Source: Nocardia arthritidis (GTDB lineage Bacteria > Actinomycetota > Actinomycetes > Mycobacteriales > Mycobacteriaceae). From it: DNA of 64,000 bases. The notes under the pieces were generated by a model. That model saw nothing but the letters and a program-made list of their open reading frames with translations, searched no databases and was not told where the DNA came from. Both the position numbers and the translations under genes were made by a program. Location of the stretch: contig NZ_CP046172.1 of the NCBI RefSeq assembly GCF_011801145.1, positions 9,672,001 to 9,736,000 of the forward strand. Reading direction: 5' to 3'. Position 1 is the stretch's first letter; every line of letters starts with the position of its first letter. This document shows, piece after piece, positions 16,260 through 23,538 of the stretch.

Positions 16260-19200
16260 CTAGGCCCAGCGCCCGACAAAGGTCAGTGCGCGCTGCGCCT
16301 CATAGGTCTTGGCCTTCTGGAAGGCTGTGTCCACATCGGCGGTGGTGATGTTGATGATCATCGAGTTGTCCACGGCGCCAGGGTTGTTGCCGCCGTGCTT
16401 GATGCCGCCGCCGTTCACAACCGGGGTTTGCCCCCGAAGCGCGGCAACGGCTTTCGCGTCCTCGGCCGCCTTCTTGGCCAACGCGTCGTTGATCTGGTTG
16501 TTCGCCGTCGCACCCGCCTGGAACGCATATGGGATGTTGTCGGCGCCGATCAGCCCCAGCGCGTCACCGACATTGCCGCCGATGAACGCGCCGAACGCAT
16601 CGCCGAACTTGCCGATGTCGTTGTAGACGTTCTCCCCGACCTGTTTCTTGTCGACACCGGAGAGCAGCTTCATAAAGCCGTCCTTGGCTTTGTCCTGCGC
16701 CATGGCCGACCAGGTGGAATACACAGTGCCACCGTCCGCGAACCGCTGGGTGTCACCGTTGTTGATCGCATGCAACAGCGGCAGATGTTGTTCTGTCGCA
16801 GCGGCATTCACTACGAACTCGCCATTCGACAGCAGTGCGGGCACCCTGTCCTCGCGCGGACCTCCGGGGCCGGAGACAAAGCCGCCCTCAGCGAGCCGCA
16901 CGGCCTTGGCGGGACGCGCGGGCTGGTCGAATCCGCCCCACCGCTTCGCCTCGCGAATGGTCTTGCCCGACTCCGGCGCATCGATAATGTTCGCGACGTC
17001 ATCCGCGACGATGCCGACGTGCATGGGTTCACCGTTGACGAACTCGCCCCAGATCACATCGCCGGGTTGCAGATCGTCCATGGCGACGGCCCAGCCCCTG
17101 GACTGCTGCAGCTGATTGTTGGCATTGGGTTGCAGGTCGATCTTCTTACCTGTGCCCTGCCAAACCGCGTACTCCACAAGGTGTGAGCAGTCGAAGCCGA
17201 CCTTTTCGAAGTCACGGTTGCGGTCGGCATCGCCGCCACCGTCCGAAATGCCAAGGCCCGGACCTTCTTTCCCGCCACCGCCCCAGGCATACGGCACGCC
17301 GATCTGGCTGCGGGCGGCCGCGACGATAGCCTTGCCGATATCGCCGGGCGCCGAATTGTCCTGCGCGGGTGCGGGCTTGTCCGCGGGAGCGGCCGGTGCC
17401 GGATTGCCTGCCGGAGCCGGATTGTCCTGCGCCGGTGCGCTATTCGCCGGCGCCGGTTTAGCAGCGGCATCCGGCCCCGCCACGGGCGACCCGAACAGAT
17501 CCGCCTCGGCCTTGCGCCGCCGCACCAGCCCCTCGACAACACCGTTCGAGTCGTGCACGAATAATCCGAATGCCGTCTGAGCGCCTGCGTAATCGCCCTG
17601 ATTGAGCAGCTTCAGCACATCCGAGCCCGCCAAGCCGCCCGCGCCGAGGTTGTAGGTGAAGCTGGTCAGCGCGTCGAATTGATTCTGGTTGATCGGCACC
17701 TTCACCTTTTGACGCACGGCGTCCTGTGCCCAGCCGGTATCGTTGCGCAGGTATTCCTCGGCCTGCTCCGGCGTGATCCGCGCATCCGAATTGTGCGGCA
17801 CATCCGGGCCGGTGTGGCCGTAGCCGATGGTCCAGATTCCGTTCGTATCCTGATACGCGTAGAAGGGGCGGCCCGGCTTGCCGTTGCCCTCGAATCCCTT
17901 CAGCAGCTCGACGAGGTTCGCACTGGCGCTGAACGAATCGGCGGAGGCGACTCCGGCCGTGCCCCTTTGGTGCGCCTCTTTGAGGTCCTGGTCCTGCGGT
18001 CCGCGATTCTTTGCTTGCTTCAGATTCTGGTCGGGACCGGGCGTGCCCGGAGCCGGACCATTCGCGGCGGGAGCCGAGCCGGTGCTACCGAATAGGTCGG
18101 CCTCGGCCTTACGCCGCCGCACCAGCCCCTCGACAACACCGTTCGAATCGTGCACGAATAATCCGAATGCCGTCTGAGCGCCTGCGTAATCGCCCTGATT
18201 CAGCAGCTTCAGCACGTCGGAGTCGGCGAAGGCGCCCGCGCCGAGGTTGTAGGTGAAGCTGGTCAGCGCATCGAACTGTGCTTGGGTGATGGGCGTCTTG
18301 ACCTTGCCGCGCACCGCGTCCTGCGCCCAGCCCGCGTCGTTCCGGAGATATTCCTCCGCCTGTTCCTTGGTGATCTGATAATCCGGATCGGCTTTGACAT
18401 CCGGCCCGGTGTGGCCGTAACCGATGGTCCAGATACCATTCGTGTCCTGATAGGCGTAGTAGGGTCGCCCGGGTTTACCGTTGCCCTCGAATTCCTTTAT
18501 CAGATCGAAGAATCCGGGACTGACGGAGTAGCTGTCCGCCGCCGCTTTGGTCGCGCCGTCCGGCTTTGCCGCGGGGTCCGCGGCCGACTTTGCCGTCGGA
18601 TCCGCGGGCTCTTGGGCAGCCTGTTTCGGCGCAGCAGGATTCGTTCCTGCCTGCGGTTTATCCGCCGGGTCCGGCTTTTTATCGGGTTGCGTATTCGCGG
18701 GAGCCGGTTGCCCCGCGCCTTTCGAACCGACCGGAACCCGCACCGCCCAGTGGACGTGATCGCGGTGCTGGTCCATCGTGGAATCGCCGTAGAAGTTCGT
18801 GCCATCCCCGACATCGAGCGTCTTTCCATCGGTGGCGCTCTTGTCGGTCTCGCTCTTCCAGTCGTAGCCGATATTCCGGCCGAAGGGCCGGTGGATGAGC
18901 TGGACGGTCTCGTCCTTGTAATTGTCCGCGATCCAGTTGGCCAGCGCATCCATTGCCGGCGAGCCGTCCTCTCCCGCACCGACATTCGAGAAGTCGGCAG
19001 CCTGCCCACGCGGATGGAAGCCGTTGTCGGTGAACCGGAGCCCCGAGGTCATCTGGAGTTCGGGGAATTTCTCCTGGACCACTTTGGTCATCGACTCGAT
19101 ATAGCCGCCGTCGGCAAACCGCCCCGCCCCGCCGTTGATCGCGTCCAACAGCGGTCGATTCGCGGCCGTCGCCGCGGCATTCACCACGTACTCGCCATTG

Positions 19201-19706
19201 GACAGCCAGGCCGGGATCATATCGTCACGCGGGCCGCCCGGACCTTGGATCGCGCCACCGATCGCGCGGGCCTGCATGAAAGGCGATGCGGGCGGCTGGC
19301 TTACCGCGTACTGGGTGGGAATCGCGGTGCGCGCCTTGATACTCACCTCGTCGAGCAACGCGGTCAGCGATTTCAGTTGCGCGACAGCATGATCGGTGTC
19401 GATATGGATGCTCAGCTCGCCCGTGGCCGCGCGCAACTGTTGTAGCTGGCTATGCGCCACCGCGGTGTCCAGCGCGACCGGGGTGGCAACCTGATGCTTA
19501 GTCGCGATGAACGCCTGCAATTCGCGCTCCGCACCCGACAGGTCGAGACAGGTGGGCACGGTGAGGTCACCCGCCGGTTTCAGATTCAGTTCGAAGTCCG
19601 CGCCGAGCGACTTCAGCTGTGCCTGCACCGCCTCACGGAATCCATCCATCAGCTTCGGCCGCATCGTCACCGCTGCGGTATCTGGAATACCGTTGCCGTC
19701 CACCAT
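16260..19706 (-). CDS. Tape-measure protein fused to four peptidoglycan-hydrolase-like domains, module A
   Basis: A 1148-residue protein starting MVDGNGIPDTAAVTMRPK. Residues about 1-140 are helical; near 153 and again near 945 it has the tape-measure signature (GPGGPRDDMIPAWLSNGEYV and GPGGPREDRVPALLSNGEFV). Between these are an M15-like region (about 205-325; FHPRGQAADF and QHRDHVHWAV), two near-identical GH24 lysozyme-like domains (about 398-540 and 598-740; each with KEFEG or KGFEG, YAYQDTNG and WTIGYGHT) and an NlpC/P60 domain (about 788-915; FDCSHLVEY with the nucleophile Cys, MHVGIVADD with the His). Pro/Ala/Gln linkers separate them. Little is left for a classical rod, so it may act more as a wall-degrading tail tip spike than as a ruler. 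Confidence 0.82.
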   Translation of the reverse strand: MVDGNGIPDTAAVTMRPKLMDGFREAVQAQLKSLGADFELNLKPAGDLTVPTCLDLSGAERELQAFIATKHQVATPVALDTAVAHSQLQQLRAATGELSIHIDTDHAVAQLKSLTALLDEVSIKARTAIPTQYAVSQPPASPFMQARAIGGAIQGPGGPRDDMIPAWLSNGEYVVNAAATAANRPLLDAINGGAGRFADGGYIESMTKVVQEKFPELQMTSGLRFTDNGFHPRGQAADFSNVGAGEDGSPAMDALANWIADNYKDETVQLIHRPFGRNIGYDWKSETDKSATDGKTLDVGDGTNFYGDSTMDQHRDHVHWAVRVPVGSKGAGQPAPANTQPDKKPDPADKPQAGTNPAAPKQAAQEPADPTAKSAADPAAKPDGATKAAADSYSVSPGFFDLIKEFEGNGKPGRPYYAYQDTNGIWTIGYGHTGPDVKADPDYQITKEQAEEYLRNDAGWAQDAVRGKVKTPITQAQFDALTSFTYNLGAGAFADSDVLKLLNQGDYAGAQTAFGLFVHDSNGVVEGLVRRRKAEADLFGSTGSAPAANGPAPGTPGPDQNLKQAKNRGPQDQDLKEAHQRGTAGVASADSFSASANLVELLKGFEGNGKPGRPFYAYQDTNGIWTIGYGHTGPDVPHNSDARITPEQAEEYLRNDTGWAQDAVRQKVKVPINQNQFDALTSFTYNLGAGGLAGSDVLKLLNQGDYAGAQTAFGLFVHDSNGVVEGLVRRRKAEADLFGSPVAGPDAAAKPAPANSAPAQDNPAPAGNPAPAAPADKPAPAQDNSAPGDIGKAIVAAARSQIGVPYAWGGGGKEGPGLGISDGGGDADRNRDFEKVGFDCSHLVEYAVWQGTGKKIDLQPNANNQLQQSRGWAVAMDDLQPGDVIWGEFVNGEPMHVGIVADDVANIIDAPESGKTIREAKRWGGFDQPARPAKAVRLAEGGFVSGPGGPREDRVPALLSNGEFVVNAAATEQHLPLLHAINNGDTQRFADGGTVYSTWSAMAQDKAKDGFMKLLSGVDKKQVGENVYNDIGKFGDAFGAFIGGNVGDALGLIGADNIPYAFQAGATANNQINDALAKKAAEDAKAVAALRGQTPVVNGGGIKHGGNNPGAVDNSMIINITTADVDTAFQKAKTYEAQRALTFVGRWA
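17486..18508 (-). repeat. 600-bp internal duplication of a lysozyme domain
   Basis: The segments at about 17486-17911 and 18086-18508 are direct repeats offset by exactly 600 bases (200 codons), nearly identical in several blocks including the codons for LLNQGDYAGAQTAFGLFV. The units encode the two GH24-like domains; the linkers between them differ. The offset keeps the reading frame, indicating recent in-frame duplication. Confidence 0.8.
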
Positions 19707-19744
19707 GATTCACCACACCGCCTGATCGGTTGAGTTGTGTAACT

Positions 19745-20134
19745 TCAGCTGATGTGCACGGACACCAGCAGCCCCGCGCCGATGGCCTGGCCGGTGCCGT
19801 TCTGCTGCAATCGCACATCGAGAACATCGTTGGGGCGCAATACCGGTTGGGCGCCGAGCGGAACGGTCACCGGGATCTCCGCGGCCAGGTCGATACCGGC
19901 GGCTGTCGTCAGACGCGCGAAGGTCCGCACCACCGAACCGCCACGCAACTGCCGGACGCTGATCGTGACATTGTTCGTCGCGGATCCGCTGACGGTCGTA
20001 AACCCGTACGGCGCGACCACAACCACGTCGGTTACGGTGTCGCCGCTGAAGAACGCCTGCTTGTAAACGCCGGCCAGGACGATCGCGTCGGCGCCGCCCG
20101 CCGCCTGGGCAGGCAGCATCGCACTGTAGATCAT
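19745..20134 (-). CDS. Small tail protein between chaperones and tape measure, module A
   Basis: A 129-residue protein starting MIYSAMLPAQAAGGADAI; the ATG overlaps the GT chaperone stop as ATGA. It is beta-rich and Val/Thr-rich (VTDVVVVAPYGFTTVSG) and ends with PNDVLDVRLQQNGTGQAIG, which resembles the final strand pattern of the receptor-binding candidate at 9477-10667 (PNDVITVKGLGSG). Its position before the tape measure is unusual and module B lacks a counterpart. A decoration or tube-surface role is a guess. Confidence 0.6.
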   Translation of the reverse strand: MIYSAMLPAQAAGGADAIVLAGVYKQAFFSGDTVTDVVVVAPYGFTTVSGSATNNVTISVRQLRGGSVVRTFARLTTAAGIDLAAEIPVTVPLGAQPVLRPNDVLDVRLQQNGTGQAIGAGLLVSVHIS

Positions 20135-20951
20135 GAGAGCGAACTCGTTTCGTCTTCGGTTGCCGGAGGAAGGAATTCGTCGATGAGATGCTGCATCGAC
20201 CGCAGCCTCAGCTCCTCGCGGACGGTGTCGAGCGCGGTCACCGGCCGCGGCATCGGTTTGATAGCGGGAGGATCCGCGCCCGCCGCCGCGATCACCGCCG
20301 CTTGCACGCCCTGCAGTGCGTCGATGATGCCGAGCAGCAGATAGGTATCCATGGTGTAGCCGTCGGGCGTCGGCGCGTCCTCGGACGGCGCCGTCCCGTC
20401 GGCGGCGGCCGCGGCCTCCAGCGCGAGGATTTCCCGAGCGATGGTGCGGTCCATCGCCAGAGCGGTCTTGTACTGCGAACCTCGGGGCAGCCGATCCTTG
20501 AACCGCCAGAGGGTCCGCCAGTCACGAGTACGAAATTCTTTGGGCCCGAAGCAGTCTCGGAGGTCGATGCCGCGCTCGAGCAAATCGTAGTCGAGCGCGT
20601 CACCGAACCGGTCCCAGAACTCTACGAGCCCGACGATCCCCCCGGCAGCTCCGCCGCGCCCGCGCCATAGAAATGCGCGTACAGATCGCGTTGGAACGCG
20701 ACCCATTCGTCGAACGGCCGGTCGTCGTAGAGAGCCGCTATCGCCTCGTACTGACCGCCGAGCAGGATCTTCAACTGCTCCTCGTCACCCTCGGCATCCC
20801 GCATGGCGATCGCCTGCCTGCGGGTCATCGGTTGAATGACAATATCTTTGGTCAGCTGATACGGGCCTCGACGCCGGTCCGACAGCTCCTGCTGGATCTC
20901 GAAGAAGCGGCCGACCGCTTCGGCGGCAGTGGATGATTTGCGAGTTGCCAT
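20131..20951 (-). CDS. Tail assembly chaperone GT, -1 frameshift fusion, module A
   Basis: Predicted as complement join of 20637-20951 and 20131-20637, with base 20637 read twice. After the slip at GGGGGGA the product continues IVGLVEFWDRFGDALDYDLL, then a region with a Gly/Pro/Asp-rich linker and a C-terminal helix (EELRLRSMQHLIDEFLPP). The second frame has no well-placed start of its own. It would bind the tape measure through the T part, while the G part engages major tail protein, as in lambda. The frame geometry is directly visible; shifting is inferred. Confidence 0.8.
20622..20951 (-). CDS. Tail assembly chaperone G, module A
   Basis: A 109-residue protein starting MATRKSSTAAEAVGRFFE; the longer frame upstream of this ATG reads through the preceding gene and is rejected. 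It is acidic and helical (MRDAEGDEEQLKILLGGQ; DDRPFDEWVAFQRDLY), as is typical of G chaperones, and it precedes the tape measure. The slippery GGGGGGA lies near its end, five codons before its TAG stop. The start has GGAGATCCCCC upstream in the minus strand. Confidence 0.82.
   Translation of the reverse strand: MATRKSSTAAEAVGRFFEIQQELSDRRRGPYQLTKDIVIQPMTRRQAIAMRDAEGDEEQLKILLGGQYEAIAALYDDRPFDEWVAFQRDLYAHFYGAGAAELPGGSSGS
20637..20643 (-). promoter_or_regulatory. -1 ribosomal frameshift slippery site GGGGGGA, module A
   Basis: The zero-frame codons are CCG GGG GGA TCG. Both tRNAs can re-pair on GGG and GGG after a one-base slip, which is the canonical X XXY YYZ form, and the next codon becomes ATC in the frame of the second chaperone ORF. 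Confidence 0.85.
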
Positions 20952-20976
20952 GGGGGATCTCCGGTTTCGCGTACTT

Positions 20977-21141
20977 TCAGTTGTTGCGTGCGGACTTCTC
21001 GGTGGACACCACGGCCGTCTCGGCGCGCCGGTGCCCCAGCCCGTACACCGCGTTGACGTAGCCCGTCGCGTCGAACACCTCGTATTCACGGGCGCCGTCG
21101 GTCAGGGTGACCGGGTAGCTGGTGGGAATTGCGGACATCAT
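20977..21141 (-). CDS. Small tail-operon protein, module A
   Basis: About 54 residues starting MMSAIPTSYPVTLTDGAR with a purine-rich GGAGAGAGAGC upstream; the second ATG at 21138 is an equally good start. It lies between the major tail and chaperone genes. The sequence (EYEVFDATGYVNAVYGLGHR) shows no signal peptide or membrane segment and no recognised family. Compact operon packing and good codon use support translation. Confidence 0.55.
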   Translation of the reverse strand: MMSAIPTSYPVTLTDGAREYEVFDATGYVNAVYGLGHRRAETAVVSTEKSARNN

Positions 21142-21263
21142 GCCCTGCTCTCTCTCCGATGCTGTGAAGGAAGGAGTGACTGCGTGCCGCGACCGGAGAC
21201 ACGCGGCACACAGCCACGACTCGGGCCCGCGCGACTGGGAAATCGGTTGGGCGGTAGGCATTC

Positions 21264-22190
21264 TTACGAAACGGTGACGTTGCAGACCGTATTGAGCGCC
21301 GCACCGCCACCCGCCGGGGTGTACGTCACGTTGATGCTGGTGGTACCCGCGGCAACACCGGTGACAGCGCCATTGGCGGCAACGGTCGCCTTGGCGGGAA
21401 CGGTCGAGTTGAACGTCACCGCCGGAGGCGTCAGCACGCCGCCGAGCTGGTCGGTGACGACCAGCGGCGCCGAGGTCTGACCGACGGTCAGCGCAAGGGT
21501 CGGCGCGACCGAGATCGAGGTCACCGGGTAGTTGATCCCGGTCTTCGACAACAACTGCTTCCAGCCCGCACCGCCGAAGCCGTGCGCGACCGCGTAGCCG
21601 ACGTTGTCGTCCTTGAACGCGGTCAGGGTGAGCTTCTGCGACAGCACGGTGGTGGGGGTCCACTGCTCACCGGCCCACTTGGTCACGGCGACCTTCGGCA
21701 TCACCTTGATCACGTAGATCGGGGCGGCATCGGTGCCGTCCTTGCCGATCACGATCGCGGTGTAGTAGGTGATCTGCGACGCGCTGGGCTGGGCGAACCA
21801 CACCTCGCCGTTGGCCTGTGCGGCCAGCTGCTGCACGTTCACATTGGTTGCCAGCGCGATGGTCAGCGCGCTGGTCTGCTGCGGTTCGAATTCCAGCGTG
21901 GTGATATCGCTGGTGATGTCGTCGCGCATCGGCTGCATTTCGCCGTAGGACTCGATCGGCGCGGCGGTAACGGCGCGGGCGAACGCCACACCCGACTTCT
22001 TGTCGATCAGACCCACCGACTGGAACGCCGGCGGTAGGGTCTGCAGGTTCGCGCTGGCGTCGGTGAACGACGACGGCACCGGGGTGCCCCACGGCGCGAG
22101 GAATACGGCGGCGTCGAGCGGCTTGAGCAACAGCGAGTTCTTCGCGGCCTTCAGCGTCGTCAGATTGGTGGATGGCAAAGCTATCTCCAT
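21264..22190 (-). CDS. Major tail (tube) protein with C-terminal Ig-like domain, module A
   Basis: A 308-residue protein if the ATG at 22190 (MEIALPSTNLTTLKAAKN) is used; a TTG at 22178, with GGAG six bases upstream, may be the true start and would remove four residues. Residues to about 225 follow the actinophage tube-protein pattern (KPLDAAVFLAPWGTPVPS; MQPMRDDITSDITTLEFE; QQTSALTIALATN). The last 80 residues (APTLALTVGQTSAPLVVTD; VTGVAAGTTSINVTYTPA) are a bacterial Ig-like Big_2-type domain, a known decoration on siphovirus tube exteriors. Module B lacks this addition. Confidence 0.85.
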   Translation of the reverse strand: MEIALPSTNLTTLKAAKNSLLLKPLDAAVFLAPWGTPVPSSFTDASANLQTLPPAFQSVGLIDKKSGVAFARAVTAAPIESYGEMQPMRDDITSDITTLEFEPQQTSALTIALATNVNVQQLAAQANGEVWFAQPSASQITYYTAIVIGKDGTDAAPIYVIKVMPKVAVTKWAGEQWTPTTVLSQKLTLTAFKDDNVGYAVAHGFGGAGWKQLLSKTGINYPVTSISVAPTLALTVGQTSAPLVVTDQLGGVLTPPAVTFNSTVPAKATVAANGAVTGVAAGTTSINVTYTPAGGGAALNTVCNVTVS

Positions 22191-22263
22191 TCGAGTGCCC
22201 GAGATGCGGGCGCGGATACGAAAATGGTTCGCTCTCAACAGGTTCAGCGAGAGCGCTGGCTCG

Positions 22264-22716
22264 CTACTGACGACGGGCGTCCAATGCGAACGCGAGGTCG
22301 ACCATCTGGTTGAGCGGGTCCAGATCGGGGAACTCCAGCAGGTTCCGGCTGCGGCGCAGGGTGGGCGGCTGGAATTCGGGCTCGGTCACGGCGATTTCCT
22401 CGACCCAATCGACGAGCACGCCATTCACCCGCGCGGCCGGTGCGTTCAGGACCGCTGCGCGAACCTGCGTCGCGAGCATCTGCGCCTGTGGCCTATTGCT
22501 GCCGAACACCGCGAGACGAACATTCGCCCGATAGGTAATGGCGTTGAAATCCACTGTGCCACCGGTCTTTCTGGCCCAAATGAACGGCAGCGCGGACTGG
22601 AAGTCATCACCCGTCGCGGGCAGCGTGGATACGGTGGTGGCAATCGACTTCAGCAGATCGACCATCACTTGTTCGAAGTCGGGGAACTCTCCCGGCGCCG
22701 GATAGGGCGTCGTCAC
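22264..22716 (-). CDS. Tail terminator-like protein, module A
   Basis: A 150-residue protein with a GTG start at 22716 overlapping the preceding small gene's stop as GTGA. It begins MTTPYPAPGEFPDFEQVM and matches the module B terminator in position and opening pattern. A segment RSRNLLEFPDLDPLNQMV near the C-terminus and the mixed alpha/beta composition fit the family that forms the cap of the tail tube next to the head. There is no head module upstream. Function inferred from synteny. Confidence 0.72.
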   Translation of the reverse strand: MTTPYPAPGEFPDFEQVMVDLLKSIATTVSTLPATGDDFQSALPFIWARKTGGTVDFNAITYRANVRLAVFGSNRPQAQMLATQVRAAVLNAPAARVNGVLVDWVEEIAVTEPEFQPPTLRRSRNLLEFPDLDPLNQMVDLAFALDARRQ

Positions 22717-22820
22717 GGCCTCACCTGCACCTCAACGTGCAAAGTGCCGGTGTTGGCGATGGTTTCGCGGTCGACATCGTCGGCGTCCGCCTCGTCGTAT
22801 GCGGTCAAAGTCTCCTCCAT
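22713..22820 (-). CDS. Possible 35-residue acidic protein
   Basis: Frame from ATG 22820 to TGA 22713, starting MEETLTAYDEADADDVDR. Its stop overlaps the tail terminator start (GTGA), suggesting coupling, but no Shine-Dalgarno precedes the ATG, and the internal GGAGGAG could instead serve a TTG start four codons in. It is strongly acidic with no membrane segment. Confidence 0.35.
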   Translation of the reverse strand: MEETLTAYDEADADDVDRETIANTGTLHVEVQVRP

Positions 22821-22838
22821 GGGGTCGAACGGATGTCG

Positions 22839-22916
22839 TCACAGACCGAGCAGCGGCAGGATCACGGGAGCGATCTTCAGCGCCAGCTCGAGCAGCGCGA
22901 TGATGACTGTGCCCAA
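22839..22916 (-). CDS. 25-residue hydrophobic amphipathic peptide with strong ribosome site
   Basis: Starts at TTG 22916 and ends at TGA 22839. A perfect AAAGGAGGTGA lies upstream with eight bases between AGGAGG and the TTG; a GTG three codons earlier overlaps the ribosome site and is unlikely. The peptide begins MGTVIIALLELALK, contains two prolines and ends in LLGL; its only charged residues are one Glu and one Lys spaced i to i+4. That composition resembles membrane-active or very short porin-like peptides of mycolata. It lies in the tail operon just before the tail terminator gene. Function unknown; a holin-like role is possible. Confidence 0.5.
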   Translation of the reverse strand: MGTVIIALLELALKIAPVILPLLGL

Positions 22917-22944
22917 CGGATTCACCTCCTTTCGTCGGCGAAAA

Positions 22945-23142
22945 TCAGTGGCGCCGAGAGGAATCCGGCACGATACGACCTGCGGCGACCAAAACGTCGA
23001 AAGCGAACGCCTTTCGGCGGCAGTGCTCGATCACGCAGGCGCGATGGACACGCATGGCCTCGTGCGCCCCGTCGATGGTGAGCGGATGGGCAGGCGCGAC
23101 ATGCTCGGCCATCTCCAGCTGCGTCAATACCGTGTAATCCAT
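22945..23142 (-). CDS. Small protein at the start of the module A tail operon
   Basis: Sixty-five residues starting MDYTVLTQLEMAEHVAPA, with AAGG upstream of the ATG at 23142. It is the first clear gene after the 23.35-kb terminator. The sequence (HPLTIDGAHEAMRVHRAC) is rich in His and Ala and lacks a signal peptide or membrane segment. It resembles small proteins near actinophage tail operons, but I cannot name a family. Confidence 0.55.
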   Translation of the reverse strand: MDYTVLTQLEMAEHVAPAHPLTIDGAHEAMRVHRACVIEHCRRKAFAFDVLVAAGRIVPDSSRRH

Positions 23143-23174
23143 TGGCGGACCTTCGATTCAGCATGTGGGTAGAG

Positions 23175-23209
23175 GCCCCGCCCCGGGCATCGATCGCCCG
23201 GGGCGGGGC
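23175..23209. other. Very GC-rich inverted repeat
   Basis: GCCCCGCCCCGGGC (23175-23188) and its reverse complement (23196-23209) flank ATCGATC. A 14-bp stem this strong can pause or end transcription, but neither strand has a clear T run after it. It lies 33 bases upstream of the 65-residue gene, in the leader of the module A operon. Confidence 0.5.
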
Positions 23210-23353
23210 GTGCGCCCCGTGCGCGACATCCGTCTACAACCGCCTGAAGGGGAATCGGCGGGAGACGGGCGCGTGATCGGGGCGGGTATGTGGCAAGCTC
23301 TGGCCCGCTTGTGCTTTCGGCATCGAGGGTTTCGGGGGCGTGCCACGTGAAAA

Positions 23354-23397
23354 CGATTGTGGCCTCGAACCGTTGGAACGGTTCGAGGCCACAATCG
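23354..23397 (-). terminator. Strong intrinsic terminator ending the early leftward cluster
   Basis: Perfect 21-bp arms (23354-23374 and 23377-23397) around a 2-base centre, CGATTGTGGCCTCGAACCGTT and complement, followed on the minus strand by TTTT. The 23143-23538 gap containing this and the GC-rich repeat holds no convincing gene; minus-strand frames across it run through both hairpins. It separates the regulatory/lysin cluster from the tail genes, which resembles the control point before late genes in lambdoid phages. Confidence 0.75.
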
Positions 23398-23538
23398 AAA
23401 CTTGTTGGAGTTCTGAGGGATTCCCGTGATTTCGGGATCAGGGCGCAGCTCTGGCGCTGCACCAAGCTTCACTCAAGAAGCTCCGAATGTCAAGGAAGAA
23501 CCGAAATACGCAGGTAGACAAGGGTTTTACGGACCGCG

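Noticed and set aside
18282..19445. Plus-strand frame of 387 codons
   Set aside because: Antisense of the module A tape measure; Arg/Gly/Asp-rich composition typical of GC-rich shadow frames.
22000..23172. Plus-strand frame of 390 codons
   Set aside because: Crosses several minus-strand tail genes and has no family-like motif.
23158..23472. Minus-strand frames across the 23.2-23.5 kb gap
   Set aside because: They run through both strong hairpins and lack a ribosome site; treated as regulatory spacer.
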